Positions 10,794 through 22,397 of a DNA stretch of 64,000 bases are shown one piece after another. Each line of letters opens with the position of its first letter. Position 1 is the stretch's first letter. The stretch comes from Dallia pectoralis (Eukaryota; Chordata; Actinopteri; Esociformes; Umbridae). The stretch covers positions 5,994,628 through 6,058,627 of the forward strand of contig CM055739.1 in the NCBI GenBank assembly GCA_029465975.1. Reading direction: 5' to 3'. Under the pieces are notes generated by a model. That model did not search any database. It saw only the letters and a list, made by a program, of their open reading frames with translations, and was not told where the DNA came from. The translations under genes were made by a program, and so were the position numbers.

Positions 10794-11552
10794 TGAGATG
10801 GTCGCCACCACGCTTGCGCCTGAGATGGTCGCCGTCACGCCAGCGTTCACGATGGTTCCTGCCGTCCCGCCAGCGCCCAAGATGGCTACCGTCGTCCCGC
10901 CAGCGCTCAAGATGGCTGTTGCCGTCCCGCCAGCGCCCAAGATGGCTGCTGCCGTCACGCCAGCGCTCAAGATGGCTGCCGTCGTCCCGCCGGCGCTCAA
11001 GATGGCTGTTGCCGTCACGCCAGCGCCCACGATGGCTCCCGCCGTCACGCCAGCGCCCACGATGGCTCCCGCCGTCCCGCCAGCGCCCAAGATGGCTACC
11101 GTCGTCCCGCCAGCGCCCAAGATGGCTGCCGCCGTCACGCCAGCGTCCACGATGGCTCCCGCCGTCCCGCCAGCGCTCAAGATGGCTGTTGCCGTCACGC
11201 CAGCGCCCACGATGGCTCCCGCCGTCACGCCAGCGTCCAAGATGGCTACCGTCGTCCCGCCAGCGCCCAAGATGGCTGCCGCCGTCACGCCAGCGTCCAC
11301 GATGGCTCCCGCCGTGCCGCCAGCGCTCAAGATGGCTGTTGCCGCCACGCCAGCGCTCAAGATGGCTGCCGCCGCCCCGCCGGCGCTCAAGATGGCTGTT
11401 GCCGTCACGCCAGCGCCCACGATGGCTCCCGCCGTCACGCCAGCGTCCAAGATGGCTACCGTCGTCCCGCCAGCGCCCAAGATGGCTGCCGCCGTCACGC
11501 CAGCGTCCACGATGGCTCCCGCCGTGCCGCCAGCGCTCAAGATGGCTGTTGC
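10794..11552 (+). repeat. 30-bp array in the LTR element (about 25 units)
   Basis: Units follow CAAGATGGCTGCCGTCMCGC + CAGCGCC. A frame open from 10627 to 12573 (648 codons) reads them as decapeptides such as APKMAAAVTP. It is low in complexity and shadowed by other open frames, so protein coding is uncertain. Confidence 0.9.
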
Positions 11553-11801
11553 ATCGCCGCCCACAATGGCTGCCGCATCGCCGCCCACACTGGCTGCCGC
11601 ATCGCCGCCCACAATGGCTGCCGCATCGCCGCCCACAATGGCTGCCGCATCGCCGCCCACAATGGCTGCCGCATCGCCGCCCACAATGGCTGCCGCATCG
11701 CCGCCCACACTGGCTGCCGCATCGCCGCCCACAATGGCTGCCGCATCGCCGCCCACAATGGCTGCCGCATCGCCGCCCACAATGGCTGCCGCATCGCCGA
11801 C
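11553..11801 (+). repeat. 24-bp array in the LTR element (about 10 units)
   Basis: Units of GCATCGCCGCCCACAATGGC + TGCC, nearly identical; two units have CACTGG in place of CAATGG. Confidence 0.92.
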
Positions 11802-11802
11802 C

Positions 11803-12360
11803 ACGAAGGCCGCGCCACGACTACGCTCACGATGGCCGCCGCCACGACTACGCTCACGATGGCCGCCGCCACGACTACGCTCACGATGGCCGCCGCCACG
11901 ACTACGCTCACGATGGCCGCCGCCACGGCTGCGCTCACGATGGCCGCCGCCACGGCTGCGCTCACGATGGCCGCCGCCACGGCTACGCTCACGATGGCCG
12001 CCGCCACGACTACGCTCACGATGGCCGCCGCCACGACTACGCTCACGATGGCCGCCGCCACGACTACGCTCACGATGGCCGCCGCCACGACTACGCTCAC
12101 GATGGCCGCCGCCACGACTACGCCACGATGGCCGCCGCCACGACTACGCTCACGATGGCCGCCGCCACGACTACGCTCACGATGGCCGCCGCCACGACTA
12201 CGCTCACGATGGCCGCCGCCACGACTACGCCACGATGGCCGCCGCCACGACTACGCTCACGATGGCCGCCGCCACGACTACGCTCACGATGGCCGCCGCC
12301 ACGACACCGCCCACGATGGCCACCGCCACGACTGCGCCCCGATGGCCGCCGCCACGACGG
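11803..12360 (+). repeat. 27-bp array in the LTR element (about 20 units)
   Basis: Units of CGACTACGCTCACGATGGCC + GCCGCCA. A few copies lack CTCA or carry CGGCTG. Frames in several phases stay open because the unit length is a multiple of three. Confidence 0.92.
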
Positions 12361-12404
12361 CGCCCACGATGGCCTCCGCCACCACGTCGCCCACGACGGC
12401 GGAC

Positions 12405-12530
12405 TCTGAGCTGCACAAGATGGCGGACTCTGAGCCGCACAAGATGGCGGACTCTGAGCCGCACAAGATGGCGGACTCTCTGCCGCACTAGATGGCGGTC
12501 TCTCTGCCGCACTAGATGGCGGCCTCTCAG
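12405..12530 (+). repeat. 24-bp array in the LTR element (about 5 units)
   Basis: Units of AAGATGGCGGACTCTGAGCC + GCAC, the last two diverged (TAGATGGCGG). Confidence 0.9.
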
Positions 12531-12663
12531 CCACCGAGGCCTTTTCAGGGCTGGACCTGCGGTCCTGGACTGACCCTTTTGGGTTTGACTGCGGGTTCTC
12601 TCCCTGTTGCTCCCTTGTTTTGGTTTTGTGTTTCCGTTCGGCTATCTGGGGAGCTAGCCTTTT

Positions 12664-12672
12664 AGTGGGGGA
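12664..12672 (+). promoter_or_regulatory. polypurine tract
   Basis: AGTGGGGGA ends three bases before the 3' LTR at 12676. This is the expected site for plus-strand priming. Confidence 0.65.
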
Positions 12673-12675
12673 TAC

Positions 12676-13062
12676 TGTCACGATTGGTGTGGTGGCGTTG
12701 CTACACTTACATTTCGGTGATGCACTTCCTTGTTTCACTTCCGTGTTTACGTTTGTCTCACGGCTGTTTGCACTTTTAATCAATGGGATATAAGAGGGTC
12801 GCGAGCAGTGCACTCATTGCTTCGCATTGTTCTATGTCACATTGTTTGTAGAGGTGAGTGTTTTTGTAACACGTTTGAATTGTTGTTTGAAGGTGCTTGT
12901 TTTAAGTCGCTATATGCGCATTTTCCTTTCATTCGACCAGTACGTGTTTTTGTCGCCGTTTACGGTTTGTTTTATGTTTTGTCATTAATAAACCTGACCC
13001 AAACGGATTACCTTGGCTCCTGCACATGGCTTCATCCACACTACACCCGACGAGTCGTGACA
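12676..13062 (+). repeat. 3' LTR
   Basis: 387 bp, same ends as the 5' LTR, followed directly by the TGCGT target duplication. Confidence 0.95.
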
Positions 13063-13499
13063 TGCGTTTTAATCCCACTGTTCTCTTTATGGAACAACAA
13101 AAGGCCTAATGTTAGAACGTCCTTACATAGTGCAGTCAGAGCTTTTATAGATCCGCGTCAGGCAAACCCGGGAAAGGTATTAAAGGTGTCCAATGAGTAC
13201 CTCTGTAAAGTGTTGTGAAAAGAGTCTTTGCACAAAAGAAGAACTCAAATTAACACAGGATGTGTCAGTCAGTATCCTGTAATTATCACATCCAATGCAA
13301 ATCGCAGGTACAAATACATATGTACTCTATGTGGTAATGGAGTCACTTGAAGAGGCAAAATTAACAGGAATATTGATTTCAATTTTGATTTCATTCCCCG
13401 CACAATGTTTGACAGTCAATAGCAGGCCGGTATATGTGCTCACCAGGCCACTTTAAAAAGCATCTCAAGAGCATTCATGAACAACAGGAACATGGTGTG

Positions 13500-13722
13500 C
13501 ATCATTGGCTCACATTGGCCAGGAGAGAACTGGGCACCATTCAGAGCCTGGTTCCTCTCTAGGTTTCTTCCTAAATTCGACCCATCAGGGAGTCTTTCCT
13601 AGCCGCTGTGTATCAACTTGTTGACATGTGCTCTGTCGGATTCAGGCTGGGTGTTAGTCAAGGTTCTTTGTGACAACTTTGTTGTAAAAAGGCTCTATAA
13701 AATAAATGTGATTGATTGGTTG
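13500..13722 (+). mobile_element. L2-type LINE 3' UTR tail
   Basis: The order GGTTCCTCTCTAGGTTTCTT, AGTCTTTCCTAGCCGCTGTG, CTTTGTGACAACTTTGTTGT, AAAAAGGCTCTATAAAATAA and then TGATTGATTG is the typical 3' end of fish L2-clade LINEs. There is no ORF, so the copy is 5'-truncated. The interval 13068-13499 holds nothing recognisable. Confidence 0.75.
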
Positions 13723-16700
13723 GCTCATTTTTAAATCTTCGTTGGTTGTCAGTACTATGATAAGGGCACACACATTCGTTTAGTTTGTCAATTTTTGGGA
13801 CTTGCAATGCATAACCGCATAGAACGGCAAATTTGATGTGTTCAAGGTATTTTTACTTGGTTTTCCTCAGAGTTCTTACTGCCTGTCCGTGGCGTATGTG
13901 ATTTGGCATCTCAAAAACAGACACTTGATTGGCTCCAGTTGCAGTTTACATCCATTGTTATGATGGTGGACATTGATTGGATTTCTTTCCATATCTCAGA
14001 ACCTTAATCAGGAATGAACCGTGTGGGTTTTGTCTCAGGGGAAGGAGATGAATGGAATACCTCATCTTTGTGTGGTCATAAATGGATAATTAAAATCAAT
14101 TGGAACATTGTCTCTGACTTTTCAGGGAGCTTAGAAACAATGTGAGTGCACATCATTAGTATCATTTGTTTTTACTTCACTGGGTGATATGTTGGTTACG
14201 AACGTAATTGCAATGATTTATGTTAATACTTAATACAAATGCGGTTTACAAAATACCTCCATACAAACGTAGTTTCTGGGAGATAGACATGTATGAATAA
14301 CATTCCTAGATATACATTCTAACGGTTTTAAACCTCTTGGAATGGCCTGGAATGTTTTTGTAACCAATACAAACTATATTAATTGACTAGAAACCTACAG
14401 TGAGCAATAGTATACCCACTCTTGGGATTGTATCTGACGCCATAGGAATTTCACCCAAAAAGGTGTAATATTTGGTCTGTCGTGGGTAATTCGTTAAATT
14501 TAAAGGAACACACTCTGGTTATGTGGTCAAACTACCCCTTATTAGGTAGCAGAAACATATTTTGTTGGTAAATAACAAAAAATCTCAGAACCAGCACAAT
14601 TTCTTTGCGGTTTCTTTGTACTGAGCTTCCTCTCTCATTTGAAAGGAGATTGACATTTCAAAGGATTCATTATTGAAAGGCTAAAAATAAATATAATCAC
14701 TGTCTTCAAAATCAATATTAGATTGCAAGCTTGTTATGGATTTTTGTTTCCCCCACAATCTGTCTCGTTAGCATTTATTATAATTACACTGTATAACTGT
14801 GTTGTTGTAGCATTTTCAGCGTTGGAAACTGAGGCGAATTTGGGGAAGAAGCATGCTGAGATGGCACGTCATGCAGAGGGAGTGGTCATGGTGGGGGGGC
14901 TATGGGAGGGGGTGAGCAGGGAGGAATTGGGAATGGGTGACATAGTACGTGGAGGATGGACGAACGGCGTGAGAGATTGGACTGGTGAGGGAGGATTAGA
15001 GGGGTTTGGCTGCTGTACAGCAGGAGGACAGTGTTCCCAAGCCGGTAACTAATTTTAAACGAATAATAATGAACTTCATTATTGATGTCAGATGGCTTCG
15101 TCAGTAGCATCTGGAATATGGAAGAGGATAGCATTTATCTCAGGGTAGGAACCTCGTTGACATGCCCACAGTCTGTACAGATGGGGGAGATCGGCTAGCT
15201 TCCAAAACAGCACTATTCCTTTTTATTCTGTTGGCTTTGTTTCAGACAACAGGGACTCATAAATCAAGCAGATTTCAATATTTATAATAGACAATCAGTC
15301 CCGTCGAGACGGTGTATTTGCTAGTAGACAAAGAAAGCATGTATTGAAATAGAGAAAATGGCCCCTCAAACCCCTAATTGAGGGAAGATAATGGTACTAC
15401 ATTCTTGTCAGAGCTCCTTCCGAAGCCATTCTACCGCCACCTACGAACAGGCTTCGGCATTTGCCTTCACTGGCCTTTCTAGCTTCACCGTTCTTCCCGT
15501 CTCGTCATCACTCACACCTGGTGCCCAATTAGCACGCGTATTGATTGAATTGAGACGCAGATTTCTACTCGATTTTTGGCAGTTAATTATAAAGCCTACA
15601 CGGAGTTCCTGGAGACACAATTCACACAATCCTGAAAAGCCCTGCCTGCCCCCTCCCCCCCGACTGACGATACAACTCCATCACCAACCTGTCATTTTCA
15701 TTGTCACCATGTCAAACAAGGACGAATACATACTGAATTGACCGTGACACATTCCAACAACTCGTAGCTAGCCTACTTGTGTTTCCTTGGAGCATATTTA
15801 CTGACTCTCTGTACGACCAGGAAGGCTCTCGTTAATTAGAGGTGTTACTGGACAGATCTTCTGTGTTTTGATGAGATCCTTCCAGGCAAGTTTCATGCCT
15901 GACTGACAGTCAGACAGACAAGATGCATGCTGGGATCTGAGACCTGAAGTGGACATGCTGCACCAACCGTATCTGAATGATCAAATAGTGGACATATAGA
16001 TCAAGTTAAATGATGCGTTTATATTAACATACAAATGGCAATATGTAATTATGCAAAACCACTTTAATAATGTAGGAAGTAGAAAGATAGAGAACAGTGA
16101 CTAGCCAGGCCTCCTGGGGAGAGAGATTCATGGCACATGAGCCTTACAAAGCAGTGGTACTCAGCTCCCAACAATGGCTGTTCAAGATATACACATTTTT
16201 TTCCCACTGAATTTCAATCCGCTAGTTCACTCATGCAGTTCACTTAGACAACATTATTTTGGCTGCATTCAAAGATGCCATTTTAGTCAGCGTATCTCGC
16301 TAACATAATGTTTTCTGAAACTCACAGAAAACCGTTGGCACGACGTTGCGATTTCAGCTCCCCGAACATTTTATTAGTTGGCTTACATACATGATGACAG
16401 TCTTCTGCTAGAGGCGATACTTATCCATTTTAGACAGAATATGCACAAACCACCTTCCACAGATGAAATGATTCAGTCAAGCCCTGTAGACACATCATTA
16501 AATCAGACTCTTTACCTGTCAGGCCATATGTGCAATGAAACAATCCCACATCTAATGCTTAAACAGAATCAACAACAACTACTACTTTCAAAGGAATGTA
16601 TGGAAGAGCTCTTATAAAAGAAGTGCGGGAAAACATCTGTTGACTACTTTGCAAGCCTTCGGCTACCCTGCTCGTTTGTAGTTGGTTCAAAATATTCTTC

Positions 16701-17742
16701 GAGAAACAATCACTGTGCCCAATGTTAACTGTGTCTCCACTGTCTCCGCTATCCAACGACACATGCCTCAAACCTAGCTTATTTTTCACCACATGTTTCA
16801 GTCAAATGTGGAATTTAGACAAAAGTGGTTTGTCAAATTCAGTTCCTCGTTGAAAATGAATTTAGTGTGAGTTTCCATGAGGGGAATATGTTACTGGTCG
16901 AAGGAAGGGTTCAGCGTGGCAGATTAGTCAGGAAGACAAGATGGCAGACTGATGAGGAGTCCATTGTGAAACAAGGTCCTGTCTGAAGGTTAGCCACTGC
17001 TTTGCAAGTCTAGTCAAGAAAGTGACTAAATGTCATAATGCGGACAACAAGCAGACGGGGAATTGCTTCAGATCAGATTACAGGGCTGTAATACAAATGT
17101 GGTTAATGTAAAATTGTGGCCTTGAGCCACTCAGGAGTCTAATAGCTACATTATCAGAACATTTATCATTTGCCTGTTTTGATATAAGTCTTGAATAACA
17201 TTAGAATAGGGAAGAAGAAAAAAATTCCAGGATCAGGATTTGTTTCTGATCTGGCAATCGGTGTGTATTCTTCTAAACCAGACAGTAAGCCCATTAACAC
17301 AGTGCAGTGATGGATAGATCCTATAATACCCATTGTTATGGAAAGGAAAAGAATCACGCAAATGCCTTTTAATGAGCTGATCTTTTAATTCTGCGCTAGG
17401 AAACATCTAAATGCTTTTTATAGAGCAGTTCCTCCTGGATTAACAGCTGAACTGCGAGATCTCCTGGGCTCGTTCCAAGTGACCACGGTCTTTGATGTGA
17501 AGGTAGTGCCAACGTAACATCTCATGTTTCTGAAGATCTGAATGACATGACTCTTTAAGACTTAACGTAGACGGACAGATCAAAGGCGAACCGTAGTCAC
17601 TGAGCAGCGATGCATTGAAATTACAGCACTCATCCGAACGCACAGTGCATCAGTAATAAAAGATGGCAACTCAGCAGCAATAGCAACTCAGCATAGCACC
17701 GTAACGACATAATTTCTAATCCTGACACAGAAAAGACAAGGA
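13723..17742. other. intergenic, no gene seen
   Basis: Unique-looking AT-rich sequence. Open frames are short and match nothing I know. Confidence 0.5.
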
Positions 17743-17804
17743 TACAGTACCAGTTTGGACAAACTTGCCCATATGATCGTGTCTAAACCTTTGACTGGTA
17801 CTGT
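17743..17804. mobile_element. MITE relic (62 bp)
   Basis: Terminal inverted repeats ACAGTACCAGT and ACTGGTACTGT flank a short centre containing TCTAAACCTTTG. The ends match the common fish DNA-transposon terminus that reads ACTTTTGACTGGTACTGT. The copy is internally deleted. The interval 17805-18060 holds nothing further. Confidence 0.6.
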
Positions 17805-18060
17805 GGGACTCTTCTGGCCCCACAGAAGGAATAAATAAACCCTGGAGTCGTGGTTGTGTAACCTCTAGTACGTGGCTATCAGACACAGAGCTCAGTCTCT
17901 ATCAACACATAGAAAGCGGAGTGTTGTTAAAGGGATCAGAAGAATACTTAGGCAGCACCTCCGTGTCTGACAGAGCCTGGAAGCGTATTAGGACGTCGTC
18001 TCCATGGTTGGAGCGTGCATCCTCTGAAAGCCTCTGTCCTGTGAAACGTCTGATTCATTA

Positions 18061-18350
18061 TTAACAGAGAGAGGTGGATGGAGAGTGAGAAGTGAATGGA
18101 GTGAGAGAGAGGTGGATGGAGAGAGAGAGGTGGATGGAGAGTGAGAAGTGAATGGAGAGAGAGAGAGAGGTGGATGGAGAGAGAGAGAAGTGAATGGAGA
18201 GAGAGAAGTGGATGGAGAGAGAGAAGTGGATGGAGGGAGAGAGAGAGAGGTGGCTGGAGAGAGAGAGAAGTGGATGGAGGGAGAGAGAGAGAGGTGGATG
18301 GAAAGAAAGAGAGAGAGAGGTGGATGGAGGGAGAGAGAGATAGAGAGATG
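18061..18350. repeat. GA-rich minisatellite
   Basis: Variable units of GAGAGAGAGGTGGATGGA and GAGAGTGAGAAGTGAATGGA, partly interleaved. Confidence 0.9.
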
Positions 18351-18522
18351 GTTTGTGTGAGCTGACTGAGGATCTGTATGCTTCCACTGGAAATGCATGA
18401 TGGGTAACAGGGAGATGTGGATCGATATGGAAAACACACAGTTATCGGTCCTTAGCTTATTGCAGACCTCTCAACTCCAGTATACAGGAATGTGTTTTTA
18501 AATGTTTGTGATCATCCGTCTT

Positions 18523-18659
18523 TCCCAGTAACAATCATCCGCATACTTCCCAGTAACAATCATCCGCATACTTCCCAGTAACAATCATCCGCATATTTCC
18601 CAGTAACAATCATCCGCATATTTCCCAGTAACAATCATCCGCATATTTCCCAGTAACAA
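18523..18659. repeat. 25-bp minisatellite, about 5 copies
   Basis: Units of CCCAGTAACAATCATCCGCA + TACTT or TATTT. The interval 18660-19030 holds nothing recognisable. Confidence 0.9.
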
Positions 18660-19033
18660 GCGCGGTCTGGGTTTGACACCCTCTGGGTTTATTGCAGAGT
18701 GATGTAATTCCGTTAATTGGGGGATGTGGTGTGTGAGAGAACACAGGGGGGTCGAAGGTCATTCTGCTTTATTTTTAATGACTAGAAGCGCTGAGTGGTG
18801 TTAACATAACATTAATAATCTCAGTGAGGAGGATGTCGGCTGTGTCCCAAATGGCTCACTATCCAGACCTAGTGCACTCAGCTTGGTGGTGGACATTAGC
18901 TCAGCTTGGACCTTGGAGATTAAGTGTGCACAGCAAGTGGACGTGGATGGACAGTGACGCTTCCATGGACCTGATGACACAGAAGATATGTGTCTATACA
19001 CAGCTGCCACAAATCTCTGAATGTGGAGGGTGA

Positions 19034-19331
19034 GGTGTGAGCGTGTGTGCGTGTGTGCGCACGTGTTTTTGTGTGTGTGTGTGCATGTGTGAATGTGCGT
19101 GTGTGTGAGCGTGTGTGCGCGTGTGTGTTTGTGTGTGTATGTGAGTATGTGTGTGTGTGTTTGTGTGTGTGAGAGTGTGAGAGTGTGCGTTTTTGTGTGT
19201 GCGTGTGTTTTTGTGTGTGTGTGTGCATGTCTGAATGTGCGTGTGTGTGAGCGTGTGTGTGCGTGTGTGTTTGTGTGTGTATGTTTGTGGTTGAGTATGT
19301 GTGTGTGTGTGTGGATGTGTGTGTGTGTGTT

Positions 19332-19380
<49 letters not shown>

Positions 19381-19490
19381 GCATGTGTGAATGTGCGTGT
19401 GTGCTTGTGTTTGTGTGTGGTTGAGTATGTGTGTGTGTGTGAGTGTGTTTGTGTGTGGTTGAGTATGTATGTGTGTGTGTTTGTGACAGA
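19034..19490. repeat. TG-rich microsatellite block
   Basis: A (TG)n tract interrupted by GC, TTT, GAG and ATG words. Open frames of His/Thr or Cys/Val repeats through it are artefacts. Confidence 0.95.
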
Positions 19491-21411
19491 GTGGAGGATG
19501 TGTTGCACTTTGCACATAACTGGTGGTTTTGCTGCTTCAGGGACCTGCAGAAAGCGGCGATGACTCCATTTGGACAATGGGAGAGATGTTTGAGGACAGA
19601 GGACTCTATTTAGATGTGAAGGGACCTTGATTCACGATTTTTTTGACGTTCTGATTGTTATGACTTCTCTAAAACTGACAGGTTTGATTTTGGCTAGAAG
19701 CTAAATTGAAAGGATTATTTAGAGACAATTTGATTTAACACAGGAAATTAAGATGTTTGGAAATGTAAGCTTTGCCTGTTAAATAAAGTGTCTTCATCTG
19801 TCCAACAGATATTGGTATCAAATATATATTTTTAACTGTTTAAGCAAAATGTTATGATAGAGATTCTTTAAATTAGTTTTTTATCATAATTGAATCGAGA
19901 GAAATGTAAATTATCTATGTTAAACAGGTTCAATGTTTTATTTTATTAGGTCACTATTTTCAGTCCAAATGCTTTAATTTGATAGACTTAACAAGAGAAA
20001 GACATATAAAAACAATAATACAGAATAACTCATTGACCAAAAATACTTTTTGGGATAATTGATTTTGTTTCAAATTCACGAGTCACTATAAATATATTAT
20101 GTTTTGGTCAAAAAACATTGTTTCATGGTAACGTTCAATAGATTGACATTTCACATTCCAGTTACTACATTCTTCCCCTATATCTATATTTTGCCCTGAG
20201 CGTCTGAGTGAAACATGTTCACAGCATGCTCAGGCCAGAAACGGTATTGAAGTCTAAGGCTCAGCAGGGGTCTGGGGGAACCGGAATAAGAGAATTAAAC
20301 GCTGGTGGTATCTGGGCATAACAGTGTTCAGTCCTACAGCTCTTCCCCAGTCACACAAATTACAACTGTCTCCCACACGTTGGAAATAAAACAAAAGTGA
20401 TAAAGAACCCGAAGCTTTGACTTTTAAAATGTGTTTTCACGCAAGAAAATGTTTTGAAATGCCACCTTTAGACTCCCACAAAATAGCAAATGAGAAATGT
20501 AAATATAAATAACTAATCATTTACTTTTGAAGGAAATGTTCCTCCTGAATATTTTTCTCCATGTTTGTCCAGTCAATAGAGGCCTGTCCTCAGTGCAGAC
20601 GGGCCAGACGACCAGCTGGTGGGCTGGAAACACGGCTTGTCAGGCAAACAGAGAGGATTTGGCGTGAGCCCAGGGGACAGGTCAGCGGTGAATACTGGTC
20701 CTGAAATGAGACAAAGTGTTTTCATCTCCCTGGGATGCTGAGAGAGGCCTGGATCTTTGCCGGAGCAGATAGTGAAGGATCGTTTGGGCGCACATAAGCC
20801 GTAATGTCTACAGACACTAGTCTGCGGCGAAACTGGATGTTTTTCCAAAATTGTGTGCCTGAGGATGTGAGATTGTTACACAGGCAAAGAAATAGTTATT
20901 TAACCACCTTATCTCCTGAGACGTAAAAGAAAGAGGATATCTAGTTTTCCATTTCCTCTCGTATGTCATCAAGAGAACAAAGATCTTTGCCACAGATCTG
21001 TCTCTTCAGAAATGACCCATTGACCCAATTCTGAGTCGCTGGCCCATTGTTCTAAACCGTGTTTATTCTTCCTGCGTAAAATGTGTCACCATACTTTGCA
21101 TGAATGATTAAGGAGATAGTCTGTTGAACCTTTATTTCAGACTGTTGTGTTTGCATGGATTCACAACCATGGCAATCTCTCAAGGGAACTCCAACTGAAG
21201 TTGTTTTTTCAATACTTTCAGGACAGCCCAAAGGCATTTTCGTAATGTCCAAATTCCTGGTGTAGTGTGGATTGGTAGAGGCCTCTATTATTATCTGTTT
21301 CCAGATTTCCTGGTGTAGTGTGGATTGAGGTAGAAGCCTATATTGAGTTGAGAGATAATCTATGGATCTGAAAGCAATAACAAATGGCTCAAAACCCTAG
21401 ACCTTCCTTTC
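19491..21411. other. intergenic, no gene seen
   Basis: AT-rich, with no recognisable gene or repeat. A word of about 20 bp, TTCCTGGTGTAGTGTGGATT, occurs twice near 21254 and 21308. Confidence 0.5.
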
Positions 21412-21860
<449 letters not shown>

Positions 21861-22247
21861 TCCATTGTCCAAGACGGAAATGTTATTCTCATGGAGACTT
21901 CTCACTGCGCTTCAGTTTTAGTCCAGAACGTGGCTTAATCTGTGCCTGGGAAACGATCGGTACACACCCACAATCAGCTGCTCTTAGAATTTAATCAAGC
22001 AAACCCAAAGCACATTGTAGAACGAACACGGGTTAGCTCCATCTGTCAGAACCAAGACGGCAACAGTTAAAAATGGACTTGAAAAATACTATCAGAGCAG
22101 TTTGTTGCAGGCACTTGTTTTAATGTAGCGTCAAAGAGACAGATCCATTGAAGTAAATTCACACAAACACATTAAGCTGAGCAAGTTACTGCTGGCCATA
22201 TGGGCACTGGGCAGAGGGCAGAGGGCACTTGGCAGAGGGCACTGGGG
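21861..22247 (-). other. downstream of ecrg4; probable 3' UTR and flank
   Basis: Non-coding sequence following the ecrg4 stop codon. I cannot fix the polyadenylation site. Confidence 0.4.
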
Positions 22248-22397
22248 TTAATAGTAGTCGTAGTTGACGTTGGCACCATGTCTGTAGGTACTGGGGTCCC
22301 GGGGGCCGATGGGGGCGTTTTCGTCATACTGGTGCTGACGTCCTTGATCTGTAGACCTGGATTGGTCCATCCAATAGGCCAGGTCGGTCTCAAGCCT
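22248..22397 (-). CDS. ecrg4: ecrg4 exon 4 (terminal coding exon)
   Basis: Acceptor CCACACAG|AGG, 49 codons, TAA stop at 22250-22248. It encodes RLETDLAYWMDQ and ends NVNYDYY. Confidence 0.95.
   Translation of the reverse strand, partial: RLETDLAYWMDQSRSTDQGRQHQYDENAPIGPRDPSTYRHGANVNYDYY

Larger units (their letters stand above)
9743..13062 (+). mobile_element. Complete non-autonomous LTR retrotransposon (Ty3/gypsy-like, self-priming type)
   Basis: A 3,320-bp element bounded by 387-bp direct LTRs (9743-10129 and 12676-13062) and flanked by a 5-bp target-site duplication TGCGT (9738-9742 and 13063-13067). The LTRs begin TGTCACGA and end TCGTGACA. By eye they differ at one position (CCGGG versus CCGTG), so the insertion is very recent. 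Each LTR has a TATA box and an AATAAA signal. A purine tract precedes the 3' LTR. The 2.5-kb interior holds no reverse transcriptase, integrase, RNase H, protease or zinc-knuckle text. It has one short hydrophilic frame and then four tandem-repeat families. Movement must therefore depend on proteins from another element. Assignment to the Ty3/gypsy Tf1/sushi branch is an inference from the apparent self-priming signal and the LTR ends. Confidence 0.92.

Noticed and set aside
10175..12573. 744- and 648-codon frames in the LTR element interior as structural proteins
   Set aside because: Both are open through the same arrays in different phases, as are long minus-strand frames. Composition follows the repeat units and no domain is visible. 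Kept only as a repeat annotation.
18801..19577. His/Thr-rich and Cys/Val-rich frames of 150-258 codons
   Set aside because: Pure consequences of TG/CA repeats, which lack stop codons in most phases; no protein family fits. The same applies to 21360-21994 and 22526-23605, apart from the real ecrg4 exon 3 segment.
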